64,000 nucleotides of DNA from Pseudomonas parafulva. Lineage in GTDB: Bacteria; Pseudomonadota; Gammaproteobacteria; Pseudomonadales; Pseudomonadaceae. Of this stretch, positions 28,285-37,513 are shown one piece after another; the stretch's first letter is position 1; each line of letters opens with the position of its first letter. Made by a program: the position numbers and the translations under genes. The stretch lies in assembly GCF_002021815.1 (NCBI RefSeq), contig NZ_CP019952.1, positions 4,309,001-4,373,000 of the forward strand, written 5' to 3'. The notes below the pieces were generated by a model. That model worked only from the letters and a program-made list of their open reading frames with translations. It did no database searches and was not told the origin of the DNA.

Positions 28285-29577
28285 ATGGACGTCACCGCAA
28301 CCCTGAGCCTGGGCGATCCACTTGAACCTGCACGCAAGGCGACTGCCCAGATGCTGCAGAACCGCGAGCGCACCTACTCGCTGCCCCAGCCGTTCTACAC
28401 CGACGAGCGTCTGTTCCAGATCGACATGCAGGAGATTTTCCACAAGGAGTGGCTGATCGCCGGCATGACCTGCGAGATCCCGGCGAAGGGCAATTACCTC
28501 ACGCTGCAGATCGGCAAGAACCCGATCATTGTAGTGCGTGGTACCGAGGGCAAGGTGCATGCGTTTCACAACGTGTGCCGTCACCGCGGCTCGCGCCTGT
28601 GCGTCAGCGAAAAAGGCAAGGTGGCCAAGCTGGTGTGCCCTTACCACCAGTGGACCTACGAGCTGGACGGCCGCCTGCTGTTCGCCGGCACCGAAATGGG
28701 CGCCGACTTCGACATGAACCAGTACGGCCTCAAGCCTGTGAACGTGAAGGTCGCTGGCGGCTACATCTTCATCAGCCTGGCGGAAAACCCACCAGCCATC
28801 GACGAGTTCCTGGCCACCCTTGACCACTACATGGAACCGTACGACATGGAAAATGCCAAGGTGGCGGTGCAGACCACCTTGATGGAAAAGGCCAACTGGA
28901 AGCTGGTACTGGAAAACAACCGTGAATGCTATCACTGCAATGGCTCGCACCCGGAGCTGCTGCAGACCCTGCTGGAATGGGACGACACCAACGACCCACG
29001 CGCCAGCCAGGAATTCAAGGACCACGTGGCCGCCTCTGCTGCCGCCTGGGAAGCCGAGAAGATCCCGTACCTGCACAAGAGCCACGGCCTGCGTAACCGT
29101 ATCGTGCGCATGCCGCTGCTCAAGGGCACGGTCTCGATGACCATGGACGGCAAGCAGGCCTGCCAGAAGCTGATGGGCCGCATTAAGAACCCAGACCTGG
29201 GCTCGATGCGCATCCTGCACCTGCCGCACTCCTGGAACCACTGCATGGGCGATCACATGATCGTGTTCACCGTGTGGCCGATCAGCGCCCAGGAAACCAT
29301 GGTCACCACCAAGTGGCTGGTGCACAAGGATGCCGTCGAAGGCGTGGACTACAACCCTGAGAACATGCGAAAGGTGTGGGACGCCACCAACGACCAGGAC
29401 CGCCGCCTGGCAGAAGAGAACCAGCGAGGCATCAATTCCACGGCATACCAGCCTGGGCCTTACTCGAAGACCTACGAGTTTGGCGTGGTGAATTTCATTG
29501 ACTGGTACAGCGGGCGCTTGCTGAACAACTTGGGGGCGGAGCCTGCTCCGTACTTGAAGGAAGTGCTAGCTCAGTAG
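28285..29577 (+). CDS. gbcA: Glycine betaine demethylase, Rieske oxygenase component
   Basis: Removes one methyl of glycine betaine as formaldehyde, giving dimethylglycine. Rieske 2Fe-2S ligands: CRHRGSRLC and CPYHQWTYELDG. The catalytic iron region is NNRECYHCNGSHPELL. 430 residues. The ATG at 28285 follows a GAGG site. RHS unit R8 and its own hairpin separate it from etfB and dgcB, which face the opposite way. Confidence 0.95.
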   Translation: MDVTATLSLGDPLEPARKATAQMLQNRERTYSLPQPFYTDERLFQIDMQEIFHKEWLIAGMTCEIPAKGNYLTLQIGKNPIIVVRGTEGKVHAFHNVCRHRGSRLCVSEKGKVAKLVCPYHQWTYELDGRLLFAGTEMGADFDMNQYGLKPVNVKVAGGYIFISLAENPPAIDEFLATLDHYMEPYDMENAKVAVQTTLMEKANWKLVLENNRECYHCNGSHPELLQTLLEWDDTNDPRASQEFKDHVAASAAAWEAEKIPYLHKSHGLRNRIVRMPLLKGTVSMTMDGKQACQKLMGRIKNPDLGSMRILHLPHSWNHCMGDHMIVFTVWPISAQETMVTTKWLVHKDAVEGVDYNPENMRKVWDATNDQDRRLAEENQRGINSTAYQPGPYSKTYEFGVVNFIDWYSGRLLNNLGAEPAPYLKEVLAQ

Positions 29578-29599
29578 TTATCAGATGGAGCAGTAGCGC

Positions 29600-29622
29600 G
29601 CTCTGCCTTTCACCGGCAGAGC
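29600..29622 (+). terminator. Hairpin after gbcA
   Basis: 8-bp stem GCTCTGCC / GGCAGAGC with a TTTCACC loop, 22 bp after the gbcA stop. It has no T run, so termination may be inefficient or Rho-assisted. Confidence 0.5.
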
Positions 29623-29649
29623 GTGCTTGGCCTCGTGGCATTCTTAACG

Positions 29650-30477
29650 CTAGCTCTGCACGTCATAGGGGCGAGTACCCCAGGACCTTATCTTGGCCGC
29701 AGCTGATATGAACCCACGGCCAACAGTGGATAGCATCTCGTCCACCATCGTGACATCCATCAGCGTCTCGAAGGCTACTGTGGGAATTTCTCGCGGGTTA
29801 GCCCGCAAATAACCGACTACCTCGCGAGCAGCCGCAAAGTTACCGATCGAGCCGCCGCTCAGATTCGTGACTGCGTTCACGACGCCCAGTACATCCGTGG
29901 CCGATTGAAAAGTGGCAGTTGCACCTGTGAACGCGGCAGTGAGCTGACCCGCCACCCCTGCGCTTCCAGTGATGAAGAATTGCTGGTTTGCAACCCTGGA
30001 AGCCTGCGTCAACTCCGTATGATTGAGCGGACTTTCTCTGCTTGCATTGGTGCTTGCAGCCTTGAATGCGCTTCTACGCCCAACAACGTTCCTGGCGGTT
30101 CGCATCAATGAACCGAAGAGCGTTGCGCCGCTGGATGCAACACCAATGGTTCTGAGCAGAGCGCTCCAGAAAGCGCCATCCGGATCGTGGCGATTGACGG
30201 GATCACCACCGCAGTACCCGTATGCATTGATACCCCCCTTGCCAAATGGGCTCAGCGAGTCCGGGCTGGTGAAGCGCCCCAGCCTGGGACTGTAGAAACG
30301 ACGACCGTTTCCTAGCGGATACTTAGCCGTCAGCGCATCCCTGAACTCACCACAGAACCCTATGCAGGTGGCCTGTGCCAAGCACCGGGCACCGTAGGGT
30401 GTGTAGGCAAGTGGCTTGCGGTGACTTTTTCCCGATACAGAATAAAGTCGGTCGGTGCTATCCAGAAGGGTCGCCAT
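29650..30477 (-). CDS. Orphan RHS-core protein R8
   Basis: A 275-residue protein from ATG 30477. A short leader (MATLLDSTDRLYSVSGKSHR) is followed by the core: YTPYGARC, GFCGEFRDALTAKYPLGNGR, YSPRLGRFTSPDSLSPFG, KGGINAYGYCGGDPVNRHDP. Its G6 tract is in frame. The tail is Ala/Gly/Thr-rich with amphipathic or hydrophobic stretches (GSAGVAGQLTAAFTGATATF, TDVLGVVNAVTNLSGGSIGN), suggesting a membrane-active domain, without sequence proof. It lies alone between gbcA and etfB on the strand of the dgc operon and has no neighbour that could be an immunity gene. Confidence 0.75.
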   Translation of the reverse strand: MATLLDSTDRLYSVSGKSHRKPLAYTPYGARCLAQATCIGFCGEFRDALTAKYPLGNGRRFYSPRLGRFTSPDSLSPFGKGGINAYGYCGGDPVNRHDPDGAFWSALLRTIGVASSGATLFGSLMRTARNVVGRRSAFKAASTNASRESPLNHTELTQASRVANQQFFITGSAGVAGQLTAAFTGATATFQSATDVLGVVNAVTNLSGGSIGNFAAAREVVGYLRANPREIPTVAFETLMDVTMVDEMLSTVGRGFISAAAKIRSWGTRPYDVQS

Positions 30478-30535
30478 GATCACTCTGACTCGCTTGGCAT
30501 ACGCGTAGAGTAAGTGAGGATGCGGTGCTTGCGAA

Positions 30536-30551
30536 CTGGCAGAAATGACAG
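30536..30551 (-). promoter_or_regulatory. 16-bp palindrome upstream of RHS unit R8
   Basis: On the minus strand CTGTCATTTCTGCCAG, half sites CTGTCA and TGCCAG: the copy closest to the consensus. Its end is 58 nt before the R8 ATG. Confidence 0.52.
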
Positions 30552-30654
30552 GTAGTGAACGGCGCGTATCGTTCATTGTGAGAGCGGGCGAACCCGCGTT
30601 CACTGCCAGCTACTGCGCTGGATGCCTCGCGGGTTCAGTCATGTGGCATGCCCG

Positions 30655-31425
30655 TCAGCGCAGCACGCCTTCCTCCACCAATAGTTTCATGATGGCTTCA
30701 GCGCCTTCCTGCGGCGTAACGTCCTTCAGCACCTTGCCCCCGCCCCCACTGGCCTTGGCCGTTGCGGCCTTCATCCGGTCAGCGCCGCTCTTGGCCTTGA
30801 TAACCTTCAAGCGCTTGGGTCGTGGACGCGCCGGCTGAAGGGCCTCTTCGCCCAACAGCTCATCCTCCACCACCTGTACGTCCTGCGCCGCCAGCACACC
30901 ACGGCGCGCTGGCCCGAAGGCGCTTTGACGCGGCTTTGGCGCGGCGTTATCCACTGTCGCCACCATGGGTAGGCGTACTTTCAAACGCCGGCGCTGACCG
31001 CGCGGTAGCGCCTGCAACACCTGGGCAGTACCGTTCTCGATGGATTCCACCTCGGCCAGCCCCACCACCAACGGCCAGCCAAGTTTTTCGGCGAGCAGGA
31101 ACGGCAGCATGCCCGACCCCTCCCCCGTCTCGGCCTGGCTGCCGGTAAGTACCAGTTGCGCACCGGCACCGCGCAGGTAATCGCCTAGTACTCCCAGCAC
31201 ATCGGCGCCTGCGGGTTGCTCAAGCACATCCAAATGTTCCAGGCCCATCCCCAGGTAACCGCGCAACGCTTCCTCACGGGGATCCCCTGCGTGCACGACT
31301 TGCAGGTCTTCGCCGGCCAGTTGCAGGCCCAACTCGACTGCCCGCGAGTCCTGCTCGGCGCGCCGCGTGCGACCGGAGCTTGGATGCGCACCGATCGAAA
31401 CCAGGCTGATGACTTTCGTACTCAT
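30655..31425 (-). CDS. etfB: Electron transfer flavoprotein beta subunit (dimethylglycine pathway)
   Basis: A 256-residue ETF-beta-fold protein (SRAVELGLQLAGEDLQVVHA, LVLTGSQAETGEGSGMLPF, PMVATVDNAAPKPR). It follows etfA by 10 bp at the end of the dgc operon and presumably carries electrons from DgcAB to the respiratory chain. The start at 31425 is MSTKVISLVSIG. It differs from housekeeping ETF in length and in its Lys/Arg-rich C-terminal region (RPKRLKVIKAKSGADRMKAA). Confidence 0.9.
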   Translation of the reverse strand: MSTKVISLVSIGAHPSSGRTRRAEQDSRAVELGLQLAGEDLQVVHAGDPREEALRGYLGMGLEHLDVLEQPAGADVLGVLGDYLRGAGAQLVLTGSQAETGEGSGMLPFLLAEKLGWPLVVGLAEVESIENGTAQVLQALPRGQRRRLKVRLPMVATVDNAAPKPRQSAFGPARRGVLAAQDVQVVEDELLGEEALQPARPRPKRLKVIKAKSGADRMKAATAKASGGGGKVLKDVTPQEGAEAIMKLLVEEGVLR

Positions 31426-31435
31426 GCTCGTGCCC

Positions 31436-32668
31436 TTATGCCGCGTCACGCTGGGCGCCGTTGCGGAACTGCTCCACAGCGTCGATCAGTGCCTGAAGAA
31501 TCGCCGCGCTGTCGCCAATCACCGACAGGTCGGCCCGTTTGATCATGTCGCAACCCGGATCCATGTTGATCGCCACCACTTTGTCGCACGCACCGATGCC
31601 CTGCAGGTGCTGGATCGCGCCAGAGATACCCACCGCCATGTACACCCGAGCCGTTACCCACGTACCCGTGGCGCCGACCTGGCGATCACGCGGCATGTGG
31701 CCATCATCCACCGCCACCCGCGATGCACCTTGGGTCGCGCCCAGTGCCGTGGTCGCCTTGTGGAACAAGGCCCAGTCCTTGACCCCGTTACCGCCGGATA
31801 CGATGAACTCGGCTTCGGCCATGGCGATCTTGGCCGGGTCGACGGCCACCGAGCCCAGGTCCTCGATGCGCGAGATACTGCGCGCCACACTGCCGGACAA
31901 CTCGACCGGCAAAGCCTCGTGACGGGTTTCGCTGACAGGCTCTGCACATTCGGCCGCAGCCAGGATCAGGCGTGGCAGCGCGCGTTGCATGTCTTGCTGG
32001 CCCGCACCGGCGCGGCCGATGCACTGCCCATCCTTGACCTGCCAGACGCGTGTTGCCGGGCGCTCGCCCAGCGCAGCACCCAGGCGTCGGCCGAGCTCGC
32101 CACCGCCGGTGCGGCTGTCTGGCAGCAGCCAGTGGCGCGGAGCGAACTGGTTGTCGACAGCGCGCAGGCCCTGCACCAACTGCTCCGGTGCATACCCTTG
32201 ATACGCCTCGCCTTCGATGACCAGCAAGCGGTCCACACCTGCGCCGGCAAAGTTGGTTTCCTTGTGCTCGCCGAACACGATTGCCAGTACCGCACCGTCA
32301 CTGCCCGCCAGCCCATGGGCTAGGCCCAGCAGGTCGCGGTCATGGCTACCCAGGCGCCCGCCGATCATGTCCGGTACTACGGCAATGTAGAACGCAGGCT
32401 CTGGCACCTGGTGCAGCGGCAACTGCACTTCGACCGCAGCGCTACGGCGTGCGCCACCACTGGTGCCCTGCTGGGCCCCCGAGCGGTCGATGCGCTTGAG
32501 CCCATTGGGGCCGATGAAGCCCGCTGCACTGGCGTGAGGGTTCTTGCGCACGAGGCCGTTGGGCCCCATCCAGCTGGTCTGTTGCGTCTGCATGGCTGCA
32601 TGCAGCGGATGCAGGCGGTTACGGGCGATCCACTCGGCGCGAGGGTCGCGGCGGATGATGTCGCTCAT
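31436..32668 (-). CDS. etfA: Electron transfer flavoprotein alpha subunit with N-terminal extension
   Basis: A 410-residue protein. The C-terminal FAD-binding half is recognisable (IYMAVGISGAIQHLQGIGAC, VVAINMDPGCDMIKRADLSV). Residues 1-85 form an extension unlike housekeeping ETF-alpha, with two related segments, WMGPNGLVRKN and FIGPNGLKRID. It partners EtfB for dimethylglycine dehydrogenase. The start overlaps the dgcB stop (ATGATG over TGA), so translation is coupled; MSDIIRRDPRAEW from 32668 is used. Confidence 0.9.
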   Translation of the reverse strand: MSDIIRRDPRAEWIARNRLHPLHAAMQTQQTSWMGPNGLVRKNPHASAAGFIGPNGLKRIDRSGAQQGTSGGARRSAAVEVQLPLHQVPEPAFYIAVVPDMIGGRLGSHDRDLLGLAHGLAGSDGAVLAIVFGEHKETNFAGAGVDRLLVIEGEAYQGYAPEQLVQGLRAVDNQFAPRHWLLPDSRTGGGELGRRLGAALGERPATRVWQVKDGQCIGRAGAGQQDMQRALPRLILAAAECAEPVSETRHEALPVELSGSVARSISRIEDLGSVAVDPAKIAMAEAEFIVSGGNGVKDWALFHKATTALGATQGASRVAVDDGHMPRDRQVGATGTWVTARVYMAVGISGAIQHLQGIGACDKVVAINMDPGCDMIKRADLSVIGDSAAILQALIDAVEQFRNGAQRDAA

Positions 32669-34623
32669 CAATGCACCTCCGCAGGTTCACGTTTGGATTT
32701 CGCAGGCTTGGCAGCCGCTGGCTGGGCCTCTTCCTCGATCAGTACATCGGCCACCAGTTCGGCCAGGTCCTTGATCAGCGGCCGTGGCTCTACTACCCCT
32801 TCAAGCATGGCCGTGCACTGCGGGCAGCCCACGGCAACCACTTCGGCTTCGGTGGTGCGGATGTCGTCCATGCGCATGTCGGGAATACGCTGTTTGCCAG
32901 GGATGTCAGTGATCGGCGCACCGCCTCCCCCGCCACAGCAGCGTGAGCGAAAGCCCGAGCGCTCCATTTCGCGAACTTCGATTCCCAGCGCGCGGAGCAC
33001 CTCGCGAGGCGCCTCGTACTCGCCGTTGTAGCGGCCCAGGTAGCACGGATCGTGGTAGGTGACGCTGCCGCCCTTGTGCTGCCCCAGGTTGAGTTTGTTG
33101 GCGCCAATCAGCTCGGCAATGTAGGTGCTGTGGTGCTGCACCTGGTAGTTGCCGCCCAGTGCGCCGTATTCATTCTTGAGCACATGGAAGCTGTGCGGGT
33201 CGCAGGTGACGATGCGCTGGAACTTGTACTTGGCCAGGGTCTGGATATTGCGTTTGGCCAGTTGCTGGAACGTCGCTTCGTCACCCAGGCGGCGCGCCAC
33301 GTCGCCGCTGTCGCGCTCCTCCAGGCCCAGCACGGCGAAGTCCACACCCGAAGCCTTGAGTACCTTGACGAACGAACGCAGCGTGCGCTGGTTGCGCATG
33401 TCGAACGCGCCGTCGCCCACCCAGAACAGCACCTCGGTGCTCTTCACCTCGGACAGCAGCTTGAGGTTCAGGTCGGCAGCCCAGTTCATGCGGCCACCCG
33501 GTGCGAAACCACCGGGGTTGTCAGTGGCAATCAGGTTGTCGAGCACTTCGGCACCCTTGTTCGGGGTGGCGCCCTTTTCCAGGGTGAGGTGGCGGCGCAT
33601 ATCGACGATGGCATCGACGTGCTCGATCATCATCGGGCACTCTTCAACGCAGGCGCGGCAAGTGGTGCACGACCAAAGTGTCTCGGCATCCACCAGGCCG
33701 TTGACGATCGGCTGGTGCGGATGGCCACCATGCTCGCCAATCGGCTTGCCGGGGTAAGGGCTGCCGGCGAACTTGGCGTCAGTGCCACCGGCCAGGCCGA
33801 TGACCATGTCCTGAATGAGTTTTTTCGGGTTCAACGGCTGCCCAGCGGCGAAGGCCGGGCACATGGCCTCGCACTTGCCGCATTGCACGCAGGCATCAAA
33901 GCCCAGCAGCTGGTTCCAGGTGAAGTCCACCGGCTTTTCCACGCCAAGCGGCGCACGTGGGTCTTCCAGGTCCAAAGGCTTGAGGCCGGTCGAGCGGCCG
34001 CCACCAAAACGCTCGGCGCGCCGGTGCCAGGCCAGGTGCAGGGCACCGGCGAAGGCGTGCTTCATGGGCCCGCCCCAGGTCATGCCGAAGAAGAGCTCCG
34101 ACACGCCCCACAGCACGCCCAGGCCCAGAATGCCGACCATCACCCAGCCGCCCGTGTTGGCCGGCAGAATACCGGCCACCGGCAAGGTGGCGATGAAGAA
34201 GCTGGCAGCAAATACCAGCAGGCTCTTAGGCAGGCGCATCCACGGGCCCTTGGACAGGCGCGAAGGCGGGTTCAGGCGACGCTTGAAGACGAAGATGGCG
34301 CCGGTGAACATGATCACCGTGGCCAGCAGCAAGGCGTAACCCAGGACCTTGCTCTGCAGGCCGAAACCGTGCACCAGGATCGCCAGCAGCGCCGAGAGCA
34401 CGAAACCACCAGCGGTGGCCACGTGGGTGTTGGACATGTACTTGTCGCGCTCGACCACATGGTGCAGGTCCACCAGGTAGCGGCGCGGCATGGCCAGCAG
34501 GCCGCCGATCAGGTCCACCTTGGAGGGCCGGCCACGGCGCCACATGTTCACACGGCGCAGCGCACCGAGCACGGCAAGCCCGAGCGCGGCGAACAGCAGG
34601 ATGGGTAGAAGGGTGTTCAACAT
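32668..34623 (-). CDS. dgcB: Dimethylglycine demethylase subunit DgcB (Fe-S membrane protein)
   Basis: A 651-residue protein with several N-terminal membrane segments (LLPILLFAALGLAVLGAL, TATVIMFTGAIF-like region, LVFAASFFIATLPVAGI), then two 4Fe-4S clusters (CVQCGKCEAMCPAFAAG and CTTCRACVEECPMM), then CCG-type cysteine domains (DPCYLGRYNGEYEAPRE and SRCCGGGGG). It probably links DgcA to EtfAB at the inner membrane. The start at 34623 (MLNTLLPILLF) is chosen over an upstream in-frame ATG because it begins the membrane segment. Confidence 0.92.
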   Translation of the reverse strand: MLNTLLPILLFAALGLAVLGALRRVNMWRRGRPSKVDLIGGLLAMPRRYLVDLHHVVERDKYMSNTHVATAGGFVLSALLAILVHGFGLQSKVLGYALLLATVIMFTGAIFVFKRRLNPPSRLSKGPWMRLPKSLLVFAASFFIATLPVAGILPANTGGWVMVGILGLGVLWGVSELFFGMTWGGPMKHAFAGALHLAWHRRAERFGGGRSTGLKPLDLEDPRAPLGVEKPVDFTWNQLLGFDACVQCGKCEAMCPAFAAGQPLNPKKLIQDMVIGLAGGTDAKFAGSPYPGKPIGEHGGHPHQPIVNGLVDAETLWSCTTCRACVEECPMMIEHVDAIVDMRRHLTLEKGATPNKGAEVLDNLIATDNPGGFAPGGRMNWAADLNLKLLSEVKSTEVLFWVGDGAFDMRNQRTLRSFVKVLKASGVDFAVLGLEERDSGDVARRLGDEATFQQLAKRNIQTLAKYKFQRIVTCDPHSFHVLKNEYGALGGNYQVQHHSTYIAELIGANKLNLGQHKGGSVTYHDPCYLGRYNGEYEAPREVLRALGIEVREMERSGFRSRCCGGGGGAPITDIPGKQRIPDMRMDDIRTTEAEVVAVGCPQCTAMLEGVVEPRPLIKDLAELVADVLIEEEAQPAAAKPAKSKREPAEVH

Positions 34624-34678
34624 GGGAAGCTCCCACAACAGCTAGATTCTTGCGCCACCCCGAAGGCCAGCGCGGACC

Positions 34679-34797
34679 CCTGTAGGAGCGGCCTGTCGCC
34701 GCGAAAGGGCTGCGAAGCGGCCCCAGCATCCGTGGTACTGATCAAATGCTGGGGCCGCTTCGCAGCCCTTTCGCGGCGCAAGGCCGCTCCTACAGGG
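34679..34797. repeat. Pair of REP elements in inverted orientation
   Basis: CCTGTAGGAGCGGCC followed by GCCGCGAAAGGGCTGCGAAG is repeated as an almost perfect reverse complement after a short loop (about 34733-34745). This is the P. putida-type REP sequence, here as a BIME-like unit between dgcA and dgcB. The long hairpin could attenuate or stabilise the operon mRNA. Confidence 0.85.
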
Positions 34798-34829
34798 GGG
34801 CCAGTCCCGCTTTCAGAAAGGCGGTGCGA

Positions 34830-36890
34830 TCAGAAGTCCTTGCACAGCCGCAAGGCATCGTAGATCGCCGCATGCACGTTACGCTGGGCCACACAGTCGC
34901 CGATGCGGTACAGCAGGTAGCCTTCGCCTGGCTGGCTCAGGATCGGCTGTGGCTTGATGGCGAACAGCGCCTCCACGTCGATCTGGCCCTTGTTGCGCGA
35001 GCCGTCCTTGAGGGCGTAGTACAGCTGCTCGTCCGGACGCACGCCGTTTTCCACCACCACCTGATCGACCACCCGCTCTTCCTTGGCGCCGGTGTACTCG
35101 TTCTCCAGCACAGCGACCAGCTTGTCGCCCTCGCGATAGACTTTCTCCAGCATCATGTCCCCGGTCATGATCACTTCCTTGGGGTACATGCTGCGGTAGT
35201 AGGTCGGGAAGGTCGTACCGCCCATGGCCACACCCGGCTTGATGTCGTCGGTGACGATCTCGACCTGGCTCCCCTTGTCAGCAATGAAGTCGGCCACCGA
35301 CATGCCGGTGAACTCGCAGATGGTGTCGTACACCAGCACGTTCTTGCCCGGCGCGACCTTGCCATCGAGCACGTCCCAGCTGCTGACCACCAGCCCTTCT
35401 GCTGCACCCCAATGTTCGTTCTGCTCCAGGAACGAATGCCCGCCCACGGCCAGCACGATGATGTCCGGGCGCAGATCCTGGATGGTGTCTACATCGGCCG
35501 CGGTGCCCAGGCGCAGGTCCACCTTCAGGCGGGCCAGCTCCAATTGGTACCAGCGGGTGATACCAGCAATCTGGTCACGCTGCGGCGCCTTGGCCGCGAT
35601 GGTGATCTGGCCACCGATCTGGTCGCGTTTTTCGAACAGAGTCACATCGTGGCCACGCTCGGCGGCCACGCGCGCCGCCTCCATGCCGGCAGGGCCGGCA
35701 CCGACGATGACGACCTTGCGCTTGGCGCCGGTGGTCTTCTCGATGATGTGCGGCACACCCATGTACTCACGGGAGGTCGCGGCGTTCTGGATGCACAGCA
35801 CGTCCAGGCCTTGGTACTGGCGGTCGATGCAGTAGTTGGCGCCGACGCACTGCTTGATCTGGTCGATCTGGCCCATCTTGATCTTGGCGATCAGGTGCGG
35901 GTCGGCCATGTGTGCACGGGTCATGCCGACCATGTCTACATAACCACCTTCGAGAATCCGGGTAGCCTGGTTTGGGTCCTTGATGTTCTGCGCGTGCAGG
36001 ACCGGGACCTTGACCACTTCCTTGATGCCAGCTGCCAAATGTAGGAACGGCTCTGGCGGGTAGCTCATGTTCGGAATGACGTTGGCCAGGGTGTTGTGGG
36101 TATCGCAACCCGAGCCCACCACACCGATGAAGTCGAGCATGCCGGTGCCATCGTAGTAGGCAGCGATCTGCTTCATGTCTTCGTGGCTGAGGCCATCGGG
36201 GTGGAACTCGTCGCCGCAGATACGCATGCCCACGCAGAAGTCGTCGCCCACTTCGGCACGCACGGCCTTGAGTACTTCCAGGCCGAACTTCATGCGGCCT
36301 TCGAAGCTGCCGCCCCACTCGTCGGTACGCTTGTTGACGCGCGGGCTCCAGAACTGGTCGATCATGTGCTGGTGAACCGCCGACAGCTCGACGCCATCGA
36401 GGCCACCTTCCTTGGCACGGCGGGCCGCCTGCGCATAGTTACCGATCACACGCCAGATCTCTTCCACCTCGATGGTCTTGCAGGTGGCGCGGTGCACCGG
36501 TTCGCGGATGCCCGAGGGCGACATCAGGGTCGGCCAGTTGAAGCCATCCCAGCGCGAACGACGACCCATGTGGGTAATCTGGATCATGATCTTGGCGCCA
36601 TGCTTGTGCATGGCGTCGGCCAGGTTCTGGAAGTGCGGAATGATACGGTCGGTGGACAGGTTGACCGACGACCACCATTCCTGCGGACTGTCGATGGCCA
36701 CCACGGACGAGCCGCCGCAGATGGCCAAGCCGATGCCACCCTTGGCCTTCTCTTCGTAATACTTCACATAGCGGTCGGTCGTCATGCCGCCGTCAGTGGC
36801 GTAGACCTCGGCGTGCGCGGTGCTGAGCACGCGGTTGCGGACGGTCAGTTTGCCGATCTGGATCGGCTGGAACATTGCTTCGAATGCCAT
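34830..36890 (-). CDS. dgcA: Dimethylglycine demethylase subunit DgcA (FMN/Fe-S/FAD oxidoreductase)
   Basis: A 686-residue protein of the trimethylamine dehydrogenase/2,4-dienoyl-CoA reductase type. It starts with an OYE-like FMN barrel (FQPIQIGKLTVRNRVLSTAH, GGIGLAICGGSS, LDGVELSAVHQHMIDQFWSP). A cysteine-containing 4Fe-4S segment follows (CVGANYCIDRQYQG, VLCIQNAATS), then an FAD/NAD-binding part (RKVVIVGAGPAGMEAARVAA). It demethylates dimethylglycine to sarcosine. It follows the DUF5943 gene by 15 bp. Confidence 0.93.
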   Translation of the reverse strand: MAFEAMFQPIQIGKLTVRNRVLSTAHAEVYATDGGMTTDRYVKYYEEKAKGGIGLAICGGSSVVAIDSPQEWWSSVNLSTDRIIPHFQNLADAMHKHGAKIMIQITHMGRRSRWDGFNWPTLMSPSGIREPVHRATCKTIEVEEIWRVIGNYAQAARRAKEGGLDGVELSAVHQHMIDQFWSPRVNKRTDEWGGSFEGRMKFGLEVLKAVRAEVGDDFCVGMRICGDEFHPDGLSHEDMKQIAAYYDGTGMLDFIGVVGSGCDTHNTLANVIPNMSYPPEPFLHLAAGIKEVVKVPVLHAQNIKDPNQATRILEGGYVDMVGMTRAHMADPHLIAKIKMGQIDQIKQCVGANYCIDRQYQGLDVLCIQNAATSREYMGVPHIIEKTTGAKRKVVIVGAGPAGMEAARVAAERGHDVTLFEKRDQIGGQITIAAKAPQRDQIAGITRWYQLELARLKVDLRLGTAADVDTIQDLRPDIIVLAVGGHSFLEQNEHWGAAEGLVVSSWDVLDGKVAPGKNVLVYDTICEFTGMSVADFIADKGSQVEIVTDDIKPGVAMGGTTFPTYYRSMYPKEVIMTGDMMLEKVYREGDKLVAVLENEYTGAKEERVVDQVVVENGVRPDEQLYYALKDGSRNKGQIDVEALFAIKPQPILSQPGEGYLLYRIGDCVAQRNVHAAIYDALRLCKDF

Positions 36891-36905
36891 GACGCTATCT
36901 CCGGC

Positions 36906-37436
36906 TTACAACGGCTTCGTTACGAACAGGCCATCTTCGTGGCCTTCTTCCGACCCGCCATATACCTGCTCGGCAACAGTGCGGATCGAGCTGCCGCGGG
37001 CAGCGAGAATCTGGTCCATGGCACCGGCGAACCAGCCAGTGAACATGTAGTCGACCTTGCGGCCGCACTTGCCATAGACATAGACGAAAGCCGAGTGCTT
37101 GAGCTTGACGCTGCACGTGCCCTTGTCCAGGTCGATGTCCTGGATCTCGAACAGCCCCCAGCCGCGCTGGCTCAGGCGCTTCATGTAGTGCTCGAAGACC
37201 GCGACCCCTTCCAGGCCATGGCACTCGGCTTCCTTCTCGCACCAGTGCCACGCCGACTTGTAGCCCGCCTTGTAGAGAATTTCGGCGTACTTGTCGGCGC
37301 CCAGGACCTCTTCGATGCCCATGTGGTTGTTGACGAAGAAATGGCGTGGCACGTACAGCATCGGCAAGGCGTCGCTGGTCCAGACACCGGTCTCGCTGTC
37401 GACTTCGATTGGCAATTGCGGGGCGATCTTGGCCAT
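36906..37436 (-). CDS. DUF5943/4-vinyl-reductase-like protein of the dgc operon
   Basis: A 176-residue soluble protein (LPMLYVPRHFFVNNHMGIEE, GWGLFEIQDIDLDKGTCSV, YMFTGWFAGAMDQILAARGS) resembling the V4R-like DUF5943 family regularly placed in front of dgcA. Its role is unknown; co-occurrence suggests an accessory to dimethylglycine demethylase. It lies between the dipeptidase gene and dgcA with short gaps. Confidence 0.82.
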   Translation of the reverse strand: MAKIAPQLPIEVDSETGVWTSDALPMLYVPRHFFVNNHMGIEEVLGADKYAEILYKAGYKSAWHWCEKEAECHGLEGVAVFEHYMKRLSQRGWGLFEIQDIDLDKGTCSVKLKHSAFVYVYGKCGRKVDYMFTGWFAGAMDQILAARGSSIRTVAEQVYGGSEEGHEDGLFVTKPL

Positions 37437-37513
37437 GGAAACTCAACTCCAGAAAAAATTTTTATTGGGTTGCCCCGGCGATGCTGGCAGGGGCTTAAAG
37501 CTTGGAGAGCGGC

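Noticed and set aside
28129..29325. A 398-codon minus-strand frame opposite gbcA
   Set aside because: Shadow of gbcA, whose Rieske motifs are complete.
30536..30551. The reverse of the palindrome (CTGGCAG..TGACAG) as a sigma-54 promoter
   Set aside because: It lacks the GG/GC core at 10-bp spacing, and its direction is opposite to the RHS gene.
33052..34608. A 518-codon plus-strand frame opposite dgcB
   Set aside because: Shadow of dgcB; no motif.
34679..34797. The long inverted repeat as a novel mobile element
   Set aside because: Sequence and arrangement match the common P. putida REP pair.
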